Assembly (NCBI GenBank): GCA_037447655.1
Contig: JBBHKE010000653.1
Coordinates: 77,493-141,492, forward strand
Source of the DNA: Zygnema cylindricum
Taxonomy: Eukaryota; Streptophyta; Zygnematophyceae; Zygnematales; Zygnemataceae
Length of the DNA: 64,000 nucleotides
Reading direction: 5' to 3'
Made by a program: the position numbers and the translations under genes. The notes below the pieces were generated by a model. The model saw only the letters and a list, made by a program, of their open reading frames with translations. It made no database searches and had not been told where the DNA came from. Of this stretch, positions 1 to 13,870 are shown piece by piece. The stretch's first letter is position 1. Every line of letters begins with the position of its first letter.

Positions 1-1042
1 AGGACGTAGCTTTCCCACCTTCCCAAGGGTTATAAAAGTTTTTTTATAAGTCTATTTCATCTGTATGAGATGAGGCACACCACAATCCGACATTTCCCTG
101 TTCAACAAGAATCGCGGTATTTTCGTTTCTTTTTCACCCTCTATCACATTCTTCTCCACCTTTTTCTAGTGTCTATGCACAATGCATCCGCGGAAGAGCG
201 GGAGAGAGGGGGCGTGAGGACGGAGAGAAAAATAGAGAGGAGATGATTAACATTTAGCCAACAAAACAATAGAACTACAAAGCTACAGTATATCAACACA
301 TTGCAACGGATTTTCTTTTTTGCACACTTTGCCACTTGTTAGATTACCGGGAGAGGGAACGCCACATTCTAAAAGCAAAAAAAAAAAAAAAAAAGGAAAA
401 AAATACATCAAAATGAAAAGCTTAATCGCCACCATGATCAGCTAAAAAGGCAGGCAACTGAAAATAAATAATAGGACAGTTCTTGGATGCACACCCTCTA
501 GGATATTACCCGAGGTAAACCTTTGTAAGAATTTATACCCTTTTTTTTTTCTTTTTCTTTCCTACTTTTACACGCAGCTTTGTCATAAAAACCCTATTAC
601 CAGTCTACGATGATAACCACCATACTAAATCCATACTACAAAATAGAGTCTAAGTGAGGAAAAACAAGCTACCTGAAAAACTGAGATACGGTCTCTAACA
701 TAACCATTAACCAAGCAACGGTTTCCATGGTTCACAAAGTTTTAAGGGTTTAAACCCTAAAACTATAAAATCCTATAAACCCATAACCACCTCTTTATAT
801 CCAAAAGAGTATGGCAGAATTCTCTATTTTTAGCCTGTTAAGTTCAATTTTTCTTTTTTTTCGAAGAATTTTCAAGTGAGAAACACTTTAATAATGTCTA
901 AGATAAAAACCACTGCCAAAAAGAAAACTTCCCACCTATCTTTCTGCCCAATATCTGCCTCAGTATTTCATTGCAGTTTTTCAGTTTTGCAGTTTTCGTA
1001 GTCTATAACAGATTTTAAACCTTCGTCATTCATTGCCTTTTT
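1..1042. other. Downstream flank of pyruvate kinase gene
   Basis: No supported gene. This should hold the 3' UTR and downstream flank of the minus-strand pyruvate kinase gene whose stop codon is at 1043-1045. The sequence is AT-rich with an A-run near 378-396 and T-runs near 540-560. No convincing ORF, RNA gene or repeat seen. Confidence 0.5.
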
Positions 1043-4000
1043 TTAATCTTCGTAGTCGATAATTTTGACAACCGCGGAGTCTCCCAACTTCTGACAGATG
1101 ACAATGCGATCATGAGCTCTGATAAGACCGGCGGCCTTTCCGTGATCTAAAGCGACCTTCAAAATAGACTCATTCGCCGATAGATTCGCTTCAACCTGTT
1201 GGAAAAAAAAAAAACAGAAAAAGAGAAATGGATCGGAAGAGCGGAAAGATACCAGGAAGGGGAAATGGTTCAAAAACGGAAATGAGAGAAACAGAAACCA
1301 AACAGAAAAAATGAAACTGGTAAGCTATGAGTAAAGGTCTTCCTGAAATTCCAAGAAAATTCCCAGGTTATTTGAGGTTTTAAAAATAAAGAGCTCAGCA
1401 TGAAAAAAATTGAAAACAATATATATAGTTTCACCGTACTATTCACAGTACGACACGCAATATACTCGAAAAATCCATTTAGACATTTAGTACGGGGTTA
1501 CCATTAAAAGTGTTTCCAACTGTTTATCACACTTGAACTATGGTTCAAAGACATGAGTAATATCCAATCTTGCTCATAAAAAGATTCAGATAGATGGCTT
1601 TTGAAGAGCTTTACAAGAAACCAGAGAACACCAAAGAAAGGATGTTGGTCAAGAATTTTCAAACACTTCCTAGGAATTTAAAATAGGAGCTAGGTAGGGT
1701 TAATTAGGTTTTTATTGGCAATTACCGATTGTCGAGGATCCGCGAGCATCGGAAAAAGCCCTCGCATTAAGAGGCATTGCCTTGCCTGCATTTGACAAAA
1801 AAAATCAGGCCGGAAAATTGAAGATCTTCTCAAATGGAACCTATTAAAATCACAAAATTAATAACTTCTTAAAAAAACTAATAAAAACCACAACGTCGGG
1901 ATGTTACACTTTCAGCCAGAAAAATGAAAAGGCACTTAGGACACTAACAGCGCCCTATCCTCATACGAGAAGGTAAAACCAAAGTAACTAGTTAATATAC
2001 AAACCGTCTGGTTGTGATAGACCTATCCTCATCAGTGAAGATAAAAAGATAAAAACTAAGTAGCTTCGTAGTAGAACTCAGTACAAACTACATAATAAAC
2101 AGATTTCATAGTCTGGTGGAAATAGCTCTATCCTTAGTGAAGATAAAAAAGAAATAACCAGTCAGTATAACTCGGCAGAAACTACATAATACACAAATTC
2201 CATGATCTTCTACTGTCTGGTTGACGTTGCACTATCCTCACCAGTGACGATTAAAAAGTGAAAATAAAAAAGTAAAGATAAAATCTAAGGGATCAGTAAA
2301 TAGAACTCCGCAAAAACTACAGGTATAAACCTCTCTAGTTGACTGGTGGAAATAGTTGTCCATGGAATTCCAACCCAAGGATTGAGAAAAACGGGATTCA
2401 TAAACGTAAAAAAGGTTAACGTGATTAGAAAACGACCAGTCAAAAATCTATCGCAGGTCAGTCATGTCAGTGTGAGAGAGTCGGAGGCAACTCAATGAAC
2501 TACTTAGTAAAAAAAGTCAACACGAGGGCTGAGTTCGAATACTAACAACGGACGGTAAAATAGTCTTGTGACCGGGTCGTGTGGTGGGGCTAACAGTTAT
2601 AGCAGAGCCCTCAGACTTTACCTGTTACAGAAAGTCATAAAAGACCGAGTCAGATAAGCTGTATACTATGTGAAACTATAATATGTGAAAGGATACCTAA
2701 CAGTATCTGTGGATAATCCGATATGGACCGGTGCAGTATGCAAATGTTTAACCACCTTTAAAGAATTAAAGGGTCATATCCCTATTCCTATAGAAGAATT
2801 AAACATCAAACTCATCTTGAAAGTGACCATACTTCAATTGAATTTGATGTTGACAAGGACTTGTGATTAGAAACAAATAATAACACTTCCCACCACGTGT
2901 CAAAGACTGATTCATGGAAAGCAATACAGGGGGGCCCGCAGACGTCTTGGTATTTGGTACTGTGATGTCTTACTCTGATGGTTTTACAATATTCAATAAT
3001 CGAATAGCTCTACAAATCTTTCTACCACCAAAATGAGCCCAATTATATGTATTACTGTCAATCCTACCAAGGCTTGCCCGTTCACACTCTATGCCTTACC
3101 TTATGTGACTATATAGGTTTTCGAATAACACGAATCATATCATGGTGTACTAAGTCAAGGAAAAAAAATGCCTTTGCGACCTGCCATAACGTACTTCTAC
3201 AACTACTTGTTGACGCGTCAATATCGGCTCGCACACAGAAGTAAAACCCAATTTGAACATCAAATTTTGTTCGCAGAAGAATTTGTAGGTACAATATAGC
3301 AATGCTAAAACAGTAAGGTAATGACAACATATGGAAAAAGTTATATACGCCAGAAAAAGGGATATTTTACTTCACCTGGTATGCTCCCGTGAAAGACCAT
3401 TTGAGCTGGTTGGTGCTAAGGCGTGGTATGACGATGACCAACACCGGCATTGTCGGTCGATATTTAGCAATGAGCCTGAAATTTCACAGCCGATTTGAAT
3501 TTCTTTTTTAAATTCTTGAAGTCATTTGTTATTAGTTTATTTATATGTTTGTTTATGTTTATTTATGTTCATTACGTTTATGCTTGGCAATAAGCATAAA
3601 GCACCCCAATCCATACAAAAAAATCTTAATGCTATGCTTTACGTTTATGCTTTTTGTTCTTTACATTTCTGTTTCTTTGAATCTGTAGGTTTTGTCCCAA
3701 GAACTCAGTGTCTGAATCAAGATCACAATGAAAAAAAAAAAACAATTGCCACTAAATCAGGCAACACATTTGAAAAATCAATTACATCTTGCTCTATAAA
3801 CTCAGTGCTTGCAACAAAAAATTGACGAACACCAGGGTTTCCTACATATATCTGACGAACAAAGACCTACCCTGTATAAAATTTTTAAATGACATAAGAT
3901 AGCAATCCCGTTAAGACAAAAACAGAGTTATAGATAGCACAGGAAAATGTGGAAACCTAACGACTGATGAACATTGAAGTGCTTGAGCGAAGGCGTTAGT

Positions 4001-7000
4001 TTATTCAAACAAAGTGCATGCCAGAGATTTCGAGTTTTTTCCAAAGGACGAAGAGAACAAACCTAGCTGCTCTGCCCGAGGACGAGAAAACAGCAATTAC
4101 AGAGGCTCGCACCTTTTCTGCTGCCCGGACCTGAAACGTTTTTTTTAACCAGGACCCAAAAACCGCACTAAGACATTTTTTTCAACCCGGACCAATAACG
4201 AACTGAGCATCTTTTCCAATCAAGAACATAAACGCAGTCAATGAATTAACATCACATTGTGCACTCTCCAAAACACGATACTTTTTGAATATGATCACTT
4301 TGAGCACCCAGAGAAAAACTGCGAGAGCAAACTTATACTCAATAGTAAAAATCACAGATTTCTTTTCTAAAATTACATACTTTATCAACCGCATAGGAAA
4401 ACTGCTAGCGAAAACTTTTAATCCTAGAAATCACACGATACTTTTAGAACATCAAATACGCCATGAACTCCCTTACTAAAAACTGAGAGAAAGTATAGAA
4501 ATTAAACATTACAATTTGAACATTACTCACTGGTAGAAATTATAAGTCCCTATCTTGACATTTTATATTTTAGTAACTCCAAACAGAGAGACAAAATATA
4601 CTCACCGCTGAGGAGGTGATCGATTCCAACTGGCTCATGGGCTCACCGACATACTTCACAGTTTTCTTGAAGTATAGTTCCTGGTTGTAAACTTTTTCGG
4701 CCTAACAAATAACAGGCAACCGTACATAGAAAAGCACTAAGTGTCAAGAAGAGCATTGCACAACATTTGATTTTAGAATTTTTCGGGGACACCAATGACA
4801 TATGCAATCTTACTTTAAAAATAAAAATAGATTTCCCTGAAACATCAGAATTTAAGGATTTCTGTCCACACAAAAAAAATATTCTACCATGATGGTTACC
4901 ACATATTACCATGGTCGTGACAACTAACAGAAAGGACGTATATTCAGGCATACAAGCCCCCCAACCCACCCCCGCCCCTGCATACTATGCATTCTGAATG
5001 GTCAGCACGACATTCTATGTGAAGGAAGGGGCTGAAACGCAAATTTCTCTAGCCAAAGATAAGAGAGATGTTCTATTAGACAAATGCATCTCCTTGCACA
5101 TATTGAGGTTTTCATTTTCACAGTCTCGCAACATTTCATAATATCAGGGCAAAACACTATTTCTCTTTAAATACATAATTTACTTTTTGACTTCCCACTG
5201 GGGATTTGAACTTCAAATGGATTGCATTGTTTTTCTTACCCTCTCCTGCTGTATCATCCTCCAAACGAATAAGCTTAACGCGCAGAAACAAAAATATGCC
5301 CATTTTTTTCAATGTTTGAGATGCGAGAGAAACTCCCACTGTTGTTGATTCCATAGGCAGTTATTCAAGCATACTTCCTCTATATTACTAAGACAAGTTT
5401 ACGAGGATGATAAACCAAGAATACGGCAGAAGCTGGTCATACCTCTGAGCAAATTTTTTTCACAGTAATAACTGACTCCTTAGGATAAAGCCCGCGAAAG
5501 GTTTCAGCTCCCAACAAAATGGCATCAGCACCTGAAATACCCGGTTCATTCACTCAATAAGCAACACTATTCATCAGCAAAAAGAAAGGCTCTAAGGGGC
5601 TCTAAGAAGGCTTCTTTCTATGTTGAAATAAAAATCCTTTCTTCAAAGTGAAATTGAAAATGTTCTCACCATCAAGAACAGCGTTTGCAACATCTGTCGC
5701 CTCTGCACGGGTGGGTCGTGGAGTTTGGGTCATAGTGTCGACCACTCGTGTGACAACAGCTGGTTTTCCTGCCATGTTGCACTTGTACAATGCTGCCTTT
5801 TGGAAAAGGAAAACCTGTCAACCAATCCCCAAAAAGAAATGAAAATATAAATGTACATATATATGCAAATCTATTACACTGTGAATTGCTAATGGCATTA
5901 CTAAAACTAATTCGGTGCCTTCTTTTTGCCCTCTGATTGCAATATATTATTAAAAACACAAATTGTTTCGATTCTTACCGCTAATTCTTTCAACGGTTTG
6001 AATCAGCCACGGCATTCAAACTGGATTAGTACTAAAACACTAACATAAACCCTACGCTCACAATTTCTTTACCCGAATATTAACAATGGACCAACCGTCA
6101 TACCAGCTATGCAATTCAACACATTAACGACAACATCTACTAAGGATTAGATGGACGATACAAACCTTAGGCCACATTTATGTAGAATACAGGGATTACA
6201 AATACAAAAGTCCGGGATGACAACCATCCAGATAGTCCTTTTCCTGGCATACATGATTTGACGTGGGATCAACTAAATTCTCAAATCAATAAGCCCAACT
6301 AAATCACTAAATGTACCTATAACATTAGAAGATCAGAGAAACTGCAATGCTTGCATGTTTTTAAGAATGGAGACAATACTGTATGTTTTCTGCATTCTCA
6401 ACAGTCATAAGCTTTCAGGCATTAACATTTGGTCAGACTCTTATTTGGCCATCCCAAAACCCTAGAAACAAATCTGTGCCCTGCACTAAAAAAATCAAAA
6501 AACAAAGAAGATTCAAAAACGAAGTTATTAAAAAAATAAGTTCACCTTTTCGGCAGGTAAATCAATACCCAAGTTGCCGCGGGATAAAATAATACCATCA
6601 GCCTCTGAAAGAATTTCATCAAAATGTTTCAGGCCCTGCGGAATCTCCAACCTGACTTGGGAGTTTGAGTCCAGGGGGGGCTCGAATAGGAGAAAAAGGA
6701 ATAATAGGGAAAATGAAGAACCTCGAGAAAAAAAAAACTCAAGAAAAATAAGACAATAAAAATCTTTGAATGTACGGATACCGTCTGGTTAGAGAGCATG
6801 CACTAGAATTGCAAAAACGACATTCCGACATCTTGTTGACCTGAATTTAAACAAAACAGGTGCAAAAATACAGTCTATAGTAACTGTAATTCATCAAAAC
6901 AGAATGGCCACTATTCCTTGACAACTAAAACATTGTTGACTATATCATCTTTATGACTAGGCTAGAAAAATTCTTGAACTCCAGTCCATAACGATTTCAG

Positions 7001-10000
7001 GGACAATTCCTGCCAACATGACACCCTGATCCCATACATGCCATAGAGCAAAAACCTAACAGTGCAAGACCAAATTACCACCTTGAAGTTCTTAAAAGCA
7101 TTAAAATAATAGCATGCCAATTGATAATGTGGTCTACAATATTCTCGTGATGTCAAACAGTTTGAGGAGCACATACCTCAATGTTTTCAATCTTTGCATA
7201 GATGTGTGTTTGTTCCAAGTCACCCAACCTTGATAGAAAGGCTCGCGCCTGTTACTCACAAGAAAAAGAACGTCAGGTTATAAACTATACAGATTTTTCC
7301 AGAGGATATCAACAATATAATGGTATGGGTTATCCTTATCATGCAAATCTGCAAAACATACCAATTTCCGTAATCACACAATGATAAGTGTAAATATTAA
7401 AAAAATAAAAATTGTGCAGTTTTTATCAATAGACATGTTGAAGACAAAGACGTCTAATGATAGCAAGAATCAAACATAGAAGGAGATCCGACGACTGGCT
7501 AAAAGCAAGAAGGCATTGCGTTCACTTGTTGCACCTGTACTTACTGAACTTGAAAGTATATACAGTACATATCGTCATCCATAAAAGCAAACATAGTCAC
7601 ATCCAACAACATAACTTTTAGGCAATTTGGTTTCGACTCATAACTGATTTACGACATCATTAAACAAGCAAGTAACTCAACCATCAAAGACAGGAAAACC
7701 CACAGAGCTTAAAAAAAGCAGAGAGAAAACTTCAAGAGATACCTGCACCTGCCTAGATATTGGAAATAACCGACTTCCTGATGCTGCATATTAGTACCAA
7801 CTCTTCAGCGTTTCATAAATTTCTGAAACGAAGGACATCCATGTTGAATTACTCAGGACACTTTCACATAAGTGCTAATTTTTTGAGGCCAACAAACTGT
7901 AAGATTTTTAGGCGTCCACTATATATCATACAGTTCTTTTTGTATGAAAGAAAAGAGTGCCATGCTTCCATGACAACCATGGGCGACATCACTTTTATAA
8001 GCGCACTGTAAAAAAAGCTTTAAATTCATTGAACTCTTTATCAAAGTTGATATACATAACACAGGTCTTGCTTACACAGAGCAAATTACAATGATCACTA
8101 TTGAAAAGACTAGTATTTTTTTTAACTCAAGCATTTGAGAGATTGAACACACAATAGAGCCATATTATTTAGTGTGCATTCCATGTAGCAGACAGGAACA
8201 ACAAGCGGTGCGATAACAAAACTCCTACCTGCCGAACATCCTCGGCGTCACGTGTAAATGAAAGAGATATAAAGTCAATACCGTTGTCAACTCCAAAGCT
8301 GGAAATAACTTCTTTGTCGAAATCAGTGAGAGTGGGAAGGTCAATATGGACTTGTGCTGCATGGGCAGTGAATAAATGACCTTCCAAAGTCGCAGAGTTC
8401 TTAATGTGACAAATCACTTTATCTCCCTGAGTTTCTAGAACCTGGAGGAATGAAAGATCCAATAAAGGGGACAATCAGGATAGTCCCAGCAGGCTCAGAT
8501 TGTTCAGAAAAAACTTCCTGAATTTCTAGAGCCTGAAAAAGTCAAAACAGATCATTAATTAACAGCTTTAGAATGTCAGAAATAGAAACATTCATTCCAC
8601 ACCGTTAAAAGAAATGGAGAAAAAGTGTCCTTGTCCATGATAATTCGAAAGTAGTGAACAAAGAGATAGCAAAAATAAAGAAAAGAAAGAAAAGAAAGGG
8701 AAGAAGGAAATGAAGAAAACTAAGACAAAAATGAAAAGAAAGAAAAGGAAAAAAAAATAAAAAAAATCAAGAACATAATTCTTACATCCAGCCACACCGA
8801 AGTCCCCTCGCTGCCTGTGAATAAATACTGTCCAACAAAGATGGTGCTTCCTGTTTTTACAGCCTGAAAGCACAGCACAGACAGGCCAGAAATGGGCGGA
8901 AAGAGCAACAGTTTGTGAGAGCATATCACACTCAATGCCCATGAAAAAATAACAAAGTAAAAAGGACAGCTTCTACCTAGTACCGGAAAATGCATGTAGC
9001 AGTGCAATTTGACATCATACAGGGTGCATTAATCCTGTGGAGGCTCAAACAGGACGAACAGAAAAAAAGTTAGGAAACAGGAAGAAATCAGAAATTTTCA
9101 CAGAAAATGCTTACCGCTGCCAATCCTGGATAATTCAGTGGCAAGACTTCTGACGACGGATTGATGTTCACGTCAGGTGTTAAAGTAATATGATCGCCTT
9201 CCTTGAGTGTGATAGGTTTTCCAGGCTTGTTTAGAACACAAAGCTCTGGTCCAACAGTATCAAGCATCACCTGCCGTATATCAGGAAGCAAAGTAAAAGG
9301 GAAATAATTCGTTCATCAGGATACCTTGTCTTGTCAAATTTGCATCAAACTATTTTTGTCTTGTGCAAGACTCAGTGGTCAGAAAGTTACAATCGAGTTA
9401 ACAAGTTTATGAAAGCTCACAGAAAGAGAAAGAAAATTCCGCAGTAAATTTCCGTAGAAAACTTGTATCAAGTTAAAAATTCCTTTCTCTATCATTTGCT
9501 TGCCCTTATCGGACTGAACCTCTGTAGGCCATATAAATGCATGGTAAAAGAGAAAAGGTATGCATAATTACAAAACAATCTATCAAAAAATGGATTATAG
9601 ATGGCATGGATTAACTCGGGCGAGAACCGTTAACGTTCATTTTCCTTGCTCCCAGGAAGAACAAGGGAACTGTAGATTTTATCAAAGATATGTACAAGTC
9701 TAGGATTGAATGGCAACCATTGGACCTGCTCACAGGAGGCCAGAACCGCAAATACTGTGGGGTCCTAAATGAACAAATGACACCAGTTCCATTCTAATCC
9801 GTTGTTATTGAGAAATAAAGAGTTTGAGAAGGACATTTCCCAAATCAAATTTGTTTTCACTAGTACCAAAAAAATTGAAAAATAATTTCTACATTTCAAA
9901 AAGAAAATCTGAAAACTTACCGCACACAGCTTTTTTGTTTTCTTGACAGCTAATTTCAAGTTCTCCAATGTTTCTTGATGATAAGCTATATTTTCGCTTG

Positions 10001-12352
10001 AAAAATCGAAGCGAGCCACTGTAACAACAGACAAAGACTTTTAGAATAACCAAAATTGAAAAAACAAAGAATACAACATGAGAGACATCCGGAATGACAG
10101 GGCCGTTCAGCTCAATAAAGTGAGACTATTTCAAGTTTAAGTGCAAAAAAACATCGGAAACTAAAAAGATTCATGAAAACAGCAAAAACTAATACTAAGT
10201 CAAGGGCAAGATTTAAAAAAGCTCAGAATAGTTCCAAAAAGAATGACCAGCTCATTTTAGTATACTGTTCAATAACAGATACTTACATTCAGCATGAGTG
10301 TAGAATTAAAACTGCCATTGTCTACATAAACAAACGTCTAACATTTGAAGAGCACCCAGTATCCACATAATTTCACATGACCAAAAAAATATCATATAAT
10401 ACACATCAATACTTTCACAGAAAATAAAGTAAACCACAGAAGCAATCACCACAATCTGAAAAGGCATACAAAAGAAAAAAAAGTTATGCAATGGTCCATA
10501 CCAGTCATGCCAGCGTGGAGGAGTGCCTCGATAGTTTCTACGGACCTCGATTGGGGCCCCAATGTGCCTATGATTTTCGTCATAGAAGAGAAATTCTTCT
10601 GCATTTTACATGTCCAAAAATTATTTTAGTCATAGAAGAAAAAAAAATGCATTTTAAAAAGCCAAAAACTGACCAATACTGGCTCAGCTGAAGTTTTGAT
10701 TGTACCATCCAGCACGAAGAGTAAAGCAAGAATCTCTGGCTTTCATTAAACATAAAAATAGAATTACGAAAATAAGTGAGATCGGCACTTTCTGAAGTAG
10801 GTAATATAGCTGCAGCAAAAGGCAAGCATTCTGATAATTATTGAAACACAATTTCCCAGGACAAGGGAGCTGATGAACAGTTTAATTTTATCGACATTTT
10901 ACAATGTTAATGGACCTGATTTGAAAACAATGCTAGATTCACATTGTTTCAGAAAGGTAACAGATACGCAATTTTCCAGGACAAGGGGTTGATGGACTGA
11001 CATTTTATGAACCTGATTTGAAAAAAATGTTAGATTCACATTGTTTCAGAAAGGTGACAAATACACAATTTTCCAGGACAAGGAGTTGATGGACTGACAT
11101 TTTACGAAGTTAATCAACAACGTTTCTAAAAAATGTTTTAGTCACATTGTTCCAGAAAGGTATTCACAATTTTAAAGCAAGGTAACAGATACTCATTTTT
11201 CCAGAAAGGTAACAGGTACACATTTTTCTGGAAAGGTAACAGATTCACAAATTCAGAAAACAAGGCAACTAATAAACTGTTAAATTCCATCAACATTTAC
11301 TCACATGTGTGTCGAGTCTGTAAAACCATTAACATTGTCACTCTAACAAGGCAGACACAATCCATCATGTCGAAGGGATACCTTTGAGATAAGTTTAAGA
11401 AAATTAAAAAGTGTGTCCTTCAATATGTTAATACATATTTAATTCATGTCTTAAGTGCCTTGTACACAAATGTATAAAATTCATGCAAAAACTTTAAGTT
11501 AAGGGGAAACTTATGAAAGTTTACCGGACTCGAAGTTTCCAAAATAGAAGCCAGTCTGATTGGCTCTTCCAAAAGCAAATGGCTAGCCTACATTACAAAA
11601 AAAAACAAGGGAGAGAAACAAATCAGGCAAAAGTCATTAAAAAAGCAAGTGGAAAAAAATAGAAGAAAACACAGACTTCATTATCGGAAACACAACTAGC
11701 ATGACTACGATGGTCCTTTCTTAGGTAAATCTTCAAGAAATTTTCGTGCATCTCCCAACAAACCTTCCTTTCCTTATTTTCTGTAGATACCTTCGTGCCT
11801 ATCATCTCTGCTTTAGTCCAGTATAGAGTTTGCATAAGTTAATGACCACCAACAATGCAACAATAATATTGCAATAATAACATGATACGATAAAAATAAA
11901 TAAAATCACATCAAAATACAAAAATAATCAAACAACAACATCATAATGCAAGAAACATCAAAATGCAAATCCTGCTGCCAGTCACAAAAGAGTTGCACAG
12001 TTTCTTCCAAAAATCTTTTCAGGAATCTTCTAAAAAAAAAATCAATATCTTTTCGAAAACCTTCTCGAACTATAGATGTTCAGAATACATTTATTTGACT
12101 CACCATGGCGCCTTGAGGAAGTGACAAGCTCAGGGTTTTAGTAAGTGAGGATACTATATCAGGCTTCTTTCTGTTAAAATCTTCTTCTGAACGACGTTTT
12201 TTTAGTCCTTCTGGAACATAAAGAGAATCTAAGCAATTCTCGTGGCCATTCTCGTGACCATTAGCAATAGCTTCTTGTTTTTCACTTAACTCTCTTTTTT
12301 TGCTTACTGTCTGCTTACTTGTTTCTCCACAACAATCCATTTCCATGTCCAT
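1043..12352 (-). CDS. Pyruvate kinase, plant cytosolic subtype, 16 exons, complete
   Basis: Catalyses phosphoenolpyruvate + ADP to pyruvate + ATP, the last step of glycolysis, presumably in the cytosol. Exons in gene order: 12352-12104, 11587-11525, 10598-10502, 10018-9921, 9270-9115, 8863-8786, 8441-8229, 7248-7177, 6635-6546, 5814-5670, 5531-5443, 4701-4606, 4130-4063, 3475-3376, 1785-1726, 1195-1043. All introns are GT-AG, and the phases join to give about 608 residues. Exon 2 reads [16 protein letters not shown], the hallmark of the Arabidopsis At3g52990/At2g36580 subtype. Further motifs: [60 protein letters not shown] (catalytic Lys, metal-binding Glu), [31 protein letters not shown], and a C terminus [18 protein letters not shown]. 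The family is usually about 525-530 residues. The excess is exon 1, 83 residues of low-complexity charged sequence before the usual start. I chose the first in-frame ATG at 12352. No signal peptide seen. Confidence 0.95.
1960..2345. repeat. Degenerate tandem repeat in pyruvate kinase intron 15
   Basis: About three imperfect units of roughly 100-150 bp recur. Each carries the words GTCTGGTNG, CTATCCTCA(T/C)CAGTGA.GAT, and AACTACATAATA. They lie between exon 14 (3376) and exon 15 (1785) of the minus-strand gene, so they are transcribed and spliced out. No coding potential seen. Confidence 0.5.
8640..8762 (+). repeat. Polypurine (A/G) tract in pyruvate kinase intron
   Basis: The + strand is nearly pure AAAG/AAAAG repeats from about 8660 to 8760, just downstream (in gene sense) of exon 6, which ends at 8786. 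In the transcribed sense this is a long C/U tract. It sits after the 5' splice site, so it is not an ordinary branch or polypyrimidine acceptor tract. Confidence 0.6.
10850..11290. repeat. Tandem repeat, about 97-120 bp unit, in pyruvate kinase intron 2
   Basis: The word TTTCCAGGACAAGG recurs near 10853, 10973 and 11070, giving spacings of about 120 and 97 bp. Each is followed by a conserved stretch with GTTGATGGACTGACATTTTA and TCACATTGTTTCAGAAAGGT. Shorter AGAAAGGTAACAGAT units continue to about 11270. It lies wholly within the intron between exons 2 and 3. Confidence 0.7.
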
Positions 12353-13870
12353 TGTGAGTTTAACAAGGCTCGGTACTGTCAAGCAGAGTACTGTTTCTGA
12401 ATTATATTTTATTTATAAAAATGCCAGAGTACGTGGAAAGAGCTGCGATACTTCCGGGTGACTTATTTATAACTTACTGAAAACTTACTGACCACTTACT
12501 AAATTAATAGCTGAATACTTACTAATAAAACAAGATCGAATATGACAAATTAATTTTTTGAACTAAGAAACTGTTCCTTATTATATTATTTGGTGGCTGT
12601 ACTTTGTTTTACTGAAACATACAGTACTGTTTCTAGCTTGATGAGAACTGATTCTAGCTGACTAGTTCCTGTAAATCACTCACATTATAAGCCATTGGTG
12701 AAGAGAGCTAAGGAAAGGAACCAATGGCGGCGCCGCTGTTTTGTAAAAAATTGTCGGATAGCCAGAAAGCTGCCACGTGGCGCTCGTTAAGGCTCGTTAC
12801 TAGTGTTGCTCAATCTGGAGGGCTCACAGTAACCCACAAATCCCGAGGGAGAGGGAAGCGAAGCGCAGGGTTTGAAAGTGACACTCCCGTTTTAAGAAAA
12901 ACGGGTTCTATGTTAGGTTCTCTGAGCGTTTTTCTGTCTAGAACTAGAGCGTGCACTCCCGTTCAAGAAGTCAAATGGTTCTAAGTGTCGTTCTATGCGC
13001 AGATTTTCATCAAAGTTCCAGGGAACAGGAGTTCTGTGAATGCTTCTATGTAAAAAGCGTTCTGTTGATTCAGAATACAGAGTTGTAACTTGAACGAGAC
13101 AATCAAGTTCGAGAAGAGAGATCTGTTCTATGCTAGTTCTATGAGTGAATCAGGTTCAAAATCGTACTCCCACTGATGGTTCTGTGCGAAAAATCTAGTT
13201 TCTGAATGCTTGTAGCTCCTCCTGAACTGGCCTTCCATGCATGTCTGCGGACAATGCAATCAGGCGTTGGTTCTAACTTCTAAGACAGCAAAAAGTATAA
13301 GTATTTTATTTGCAACTGTACTAATAGAATATTAGAATCTGTTGTTGTATTTATGATACACGACTTTTGGCACGTGAAAGTCAACAAATAGGGCTGACAT
13401 GGAAGTATCGACAAATCCAATGGACAAGGCTGAGCCAAAAAATAGAGCGCCACTCCTCGCCGTTATTATGTTTGGATTTTTTTGGAATGTCGGATCTCGT
13501 TGCTCATGGTACATCACAAATGTGGGCACTCGACATGCTTACGTCAATGATACCGTACGCTGTTTGGCATCCGGTATGCTATCAGTAAAAGATGCGCTAT
13601 TTCTGGGCATATTACTAATTTTAATGTCCGAAATTGAGTCACGTTAATAAAACACCGCGAGTTATGGAATATTCTGCCAAAATTCCATTACAGGATTCTT
13701 CATGGACATGAGATGCATGACACACGTGGCAAGCAACGGTCCTGTTCCCCACTTAACAGTTCGTGCGATGTAGATGATCATGTATACACGTCCGCCGTTC
13801 AGTTAAGGCAACAACACAATAACTATAGATAGGATCGACAGATTGTGAAACATGGACTACAGTACAGTAC
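12353..13870. other. Upstream region of pyruvate kinase gene
   Basis: No gene supported. It should contain the pyruvate kinase promoter and 5' UTR. Exon 1 remains open for 10 codons upstream of the chosen ATG but without another ATG. An 86-codon + strand ORF at 12724-12984 shows no recognisable motif and I do not call it. No TATA box convincingly placed. Confidence 0.4.

Noticed and set aside
3526-3825. 99-codon ORF inside the first large 3' intron of pyruvate kinase
   Set aside because: Lies in an intron on the opposite strand. AT-rich, repetitive YVYL/FMF composition and no motif.
12724-12984. 86-codon ORF upstream of pyruvate kinase
   Set aside because: No recognisable motif, no splice partner and no repeat relation. 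Could be chance in a GC-richer promoter region.
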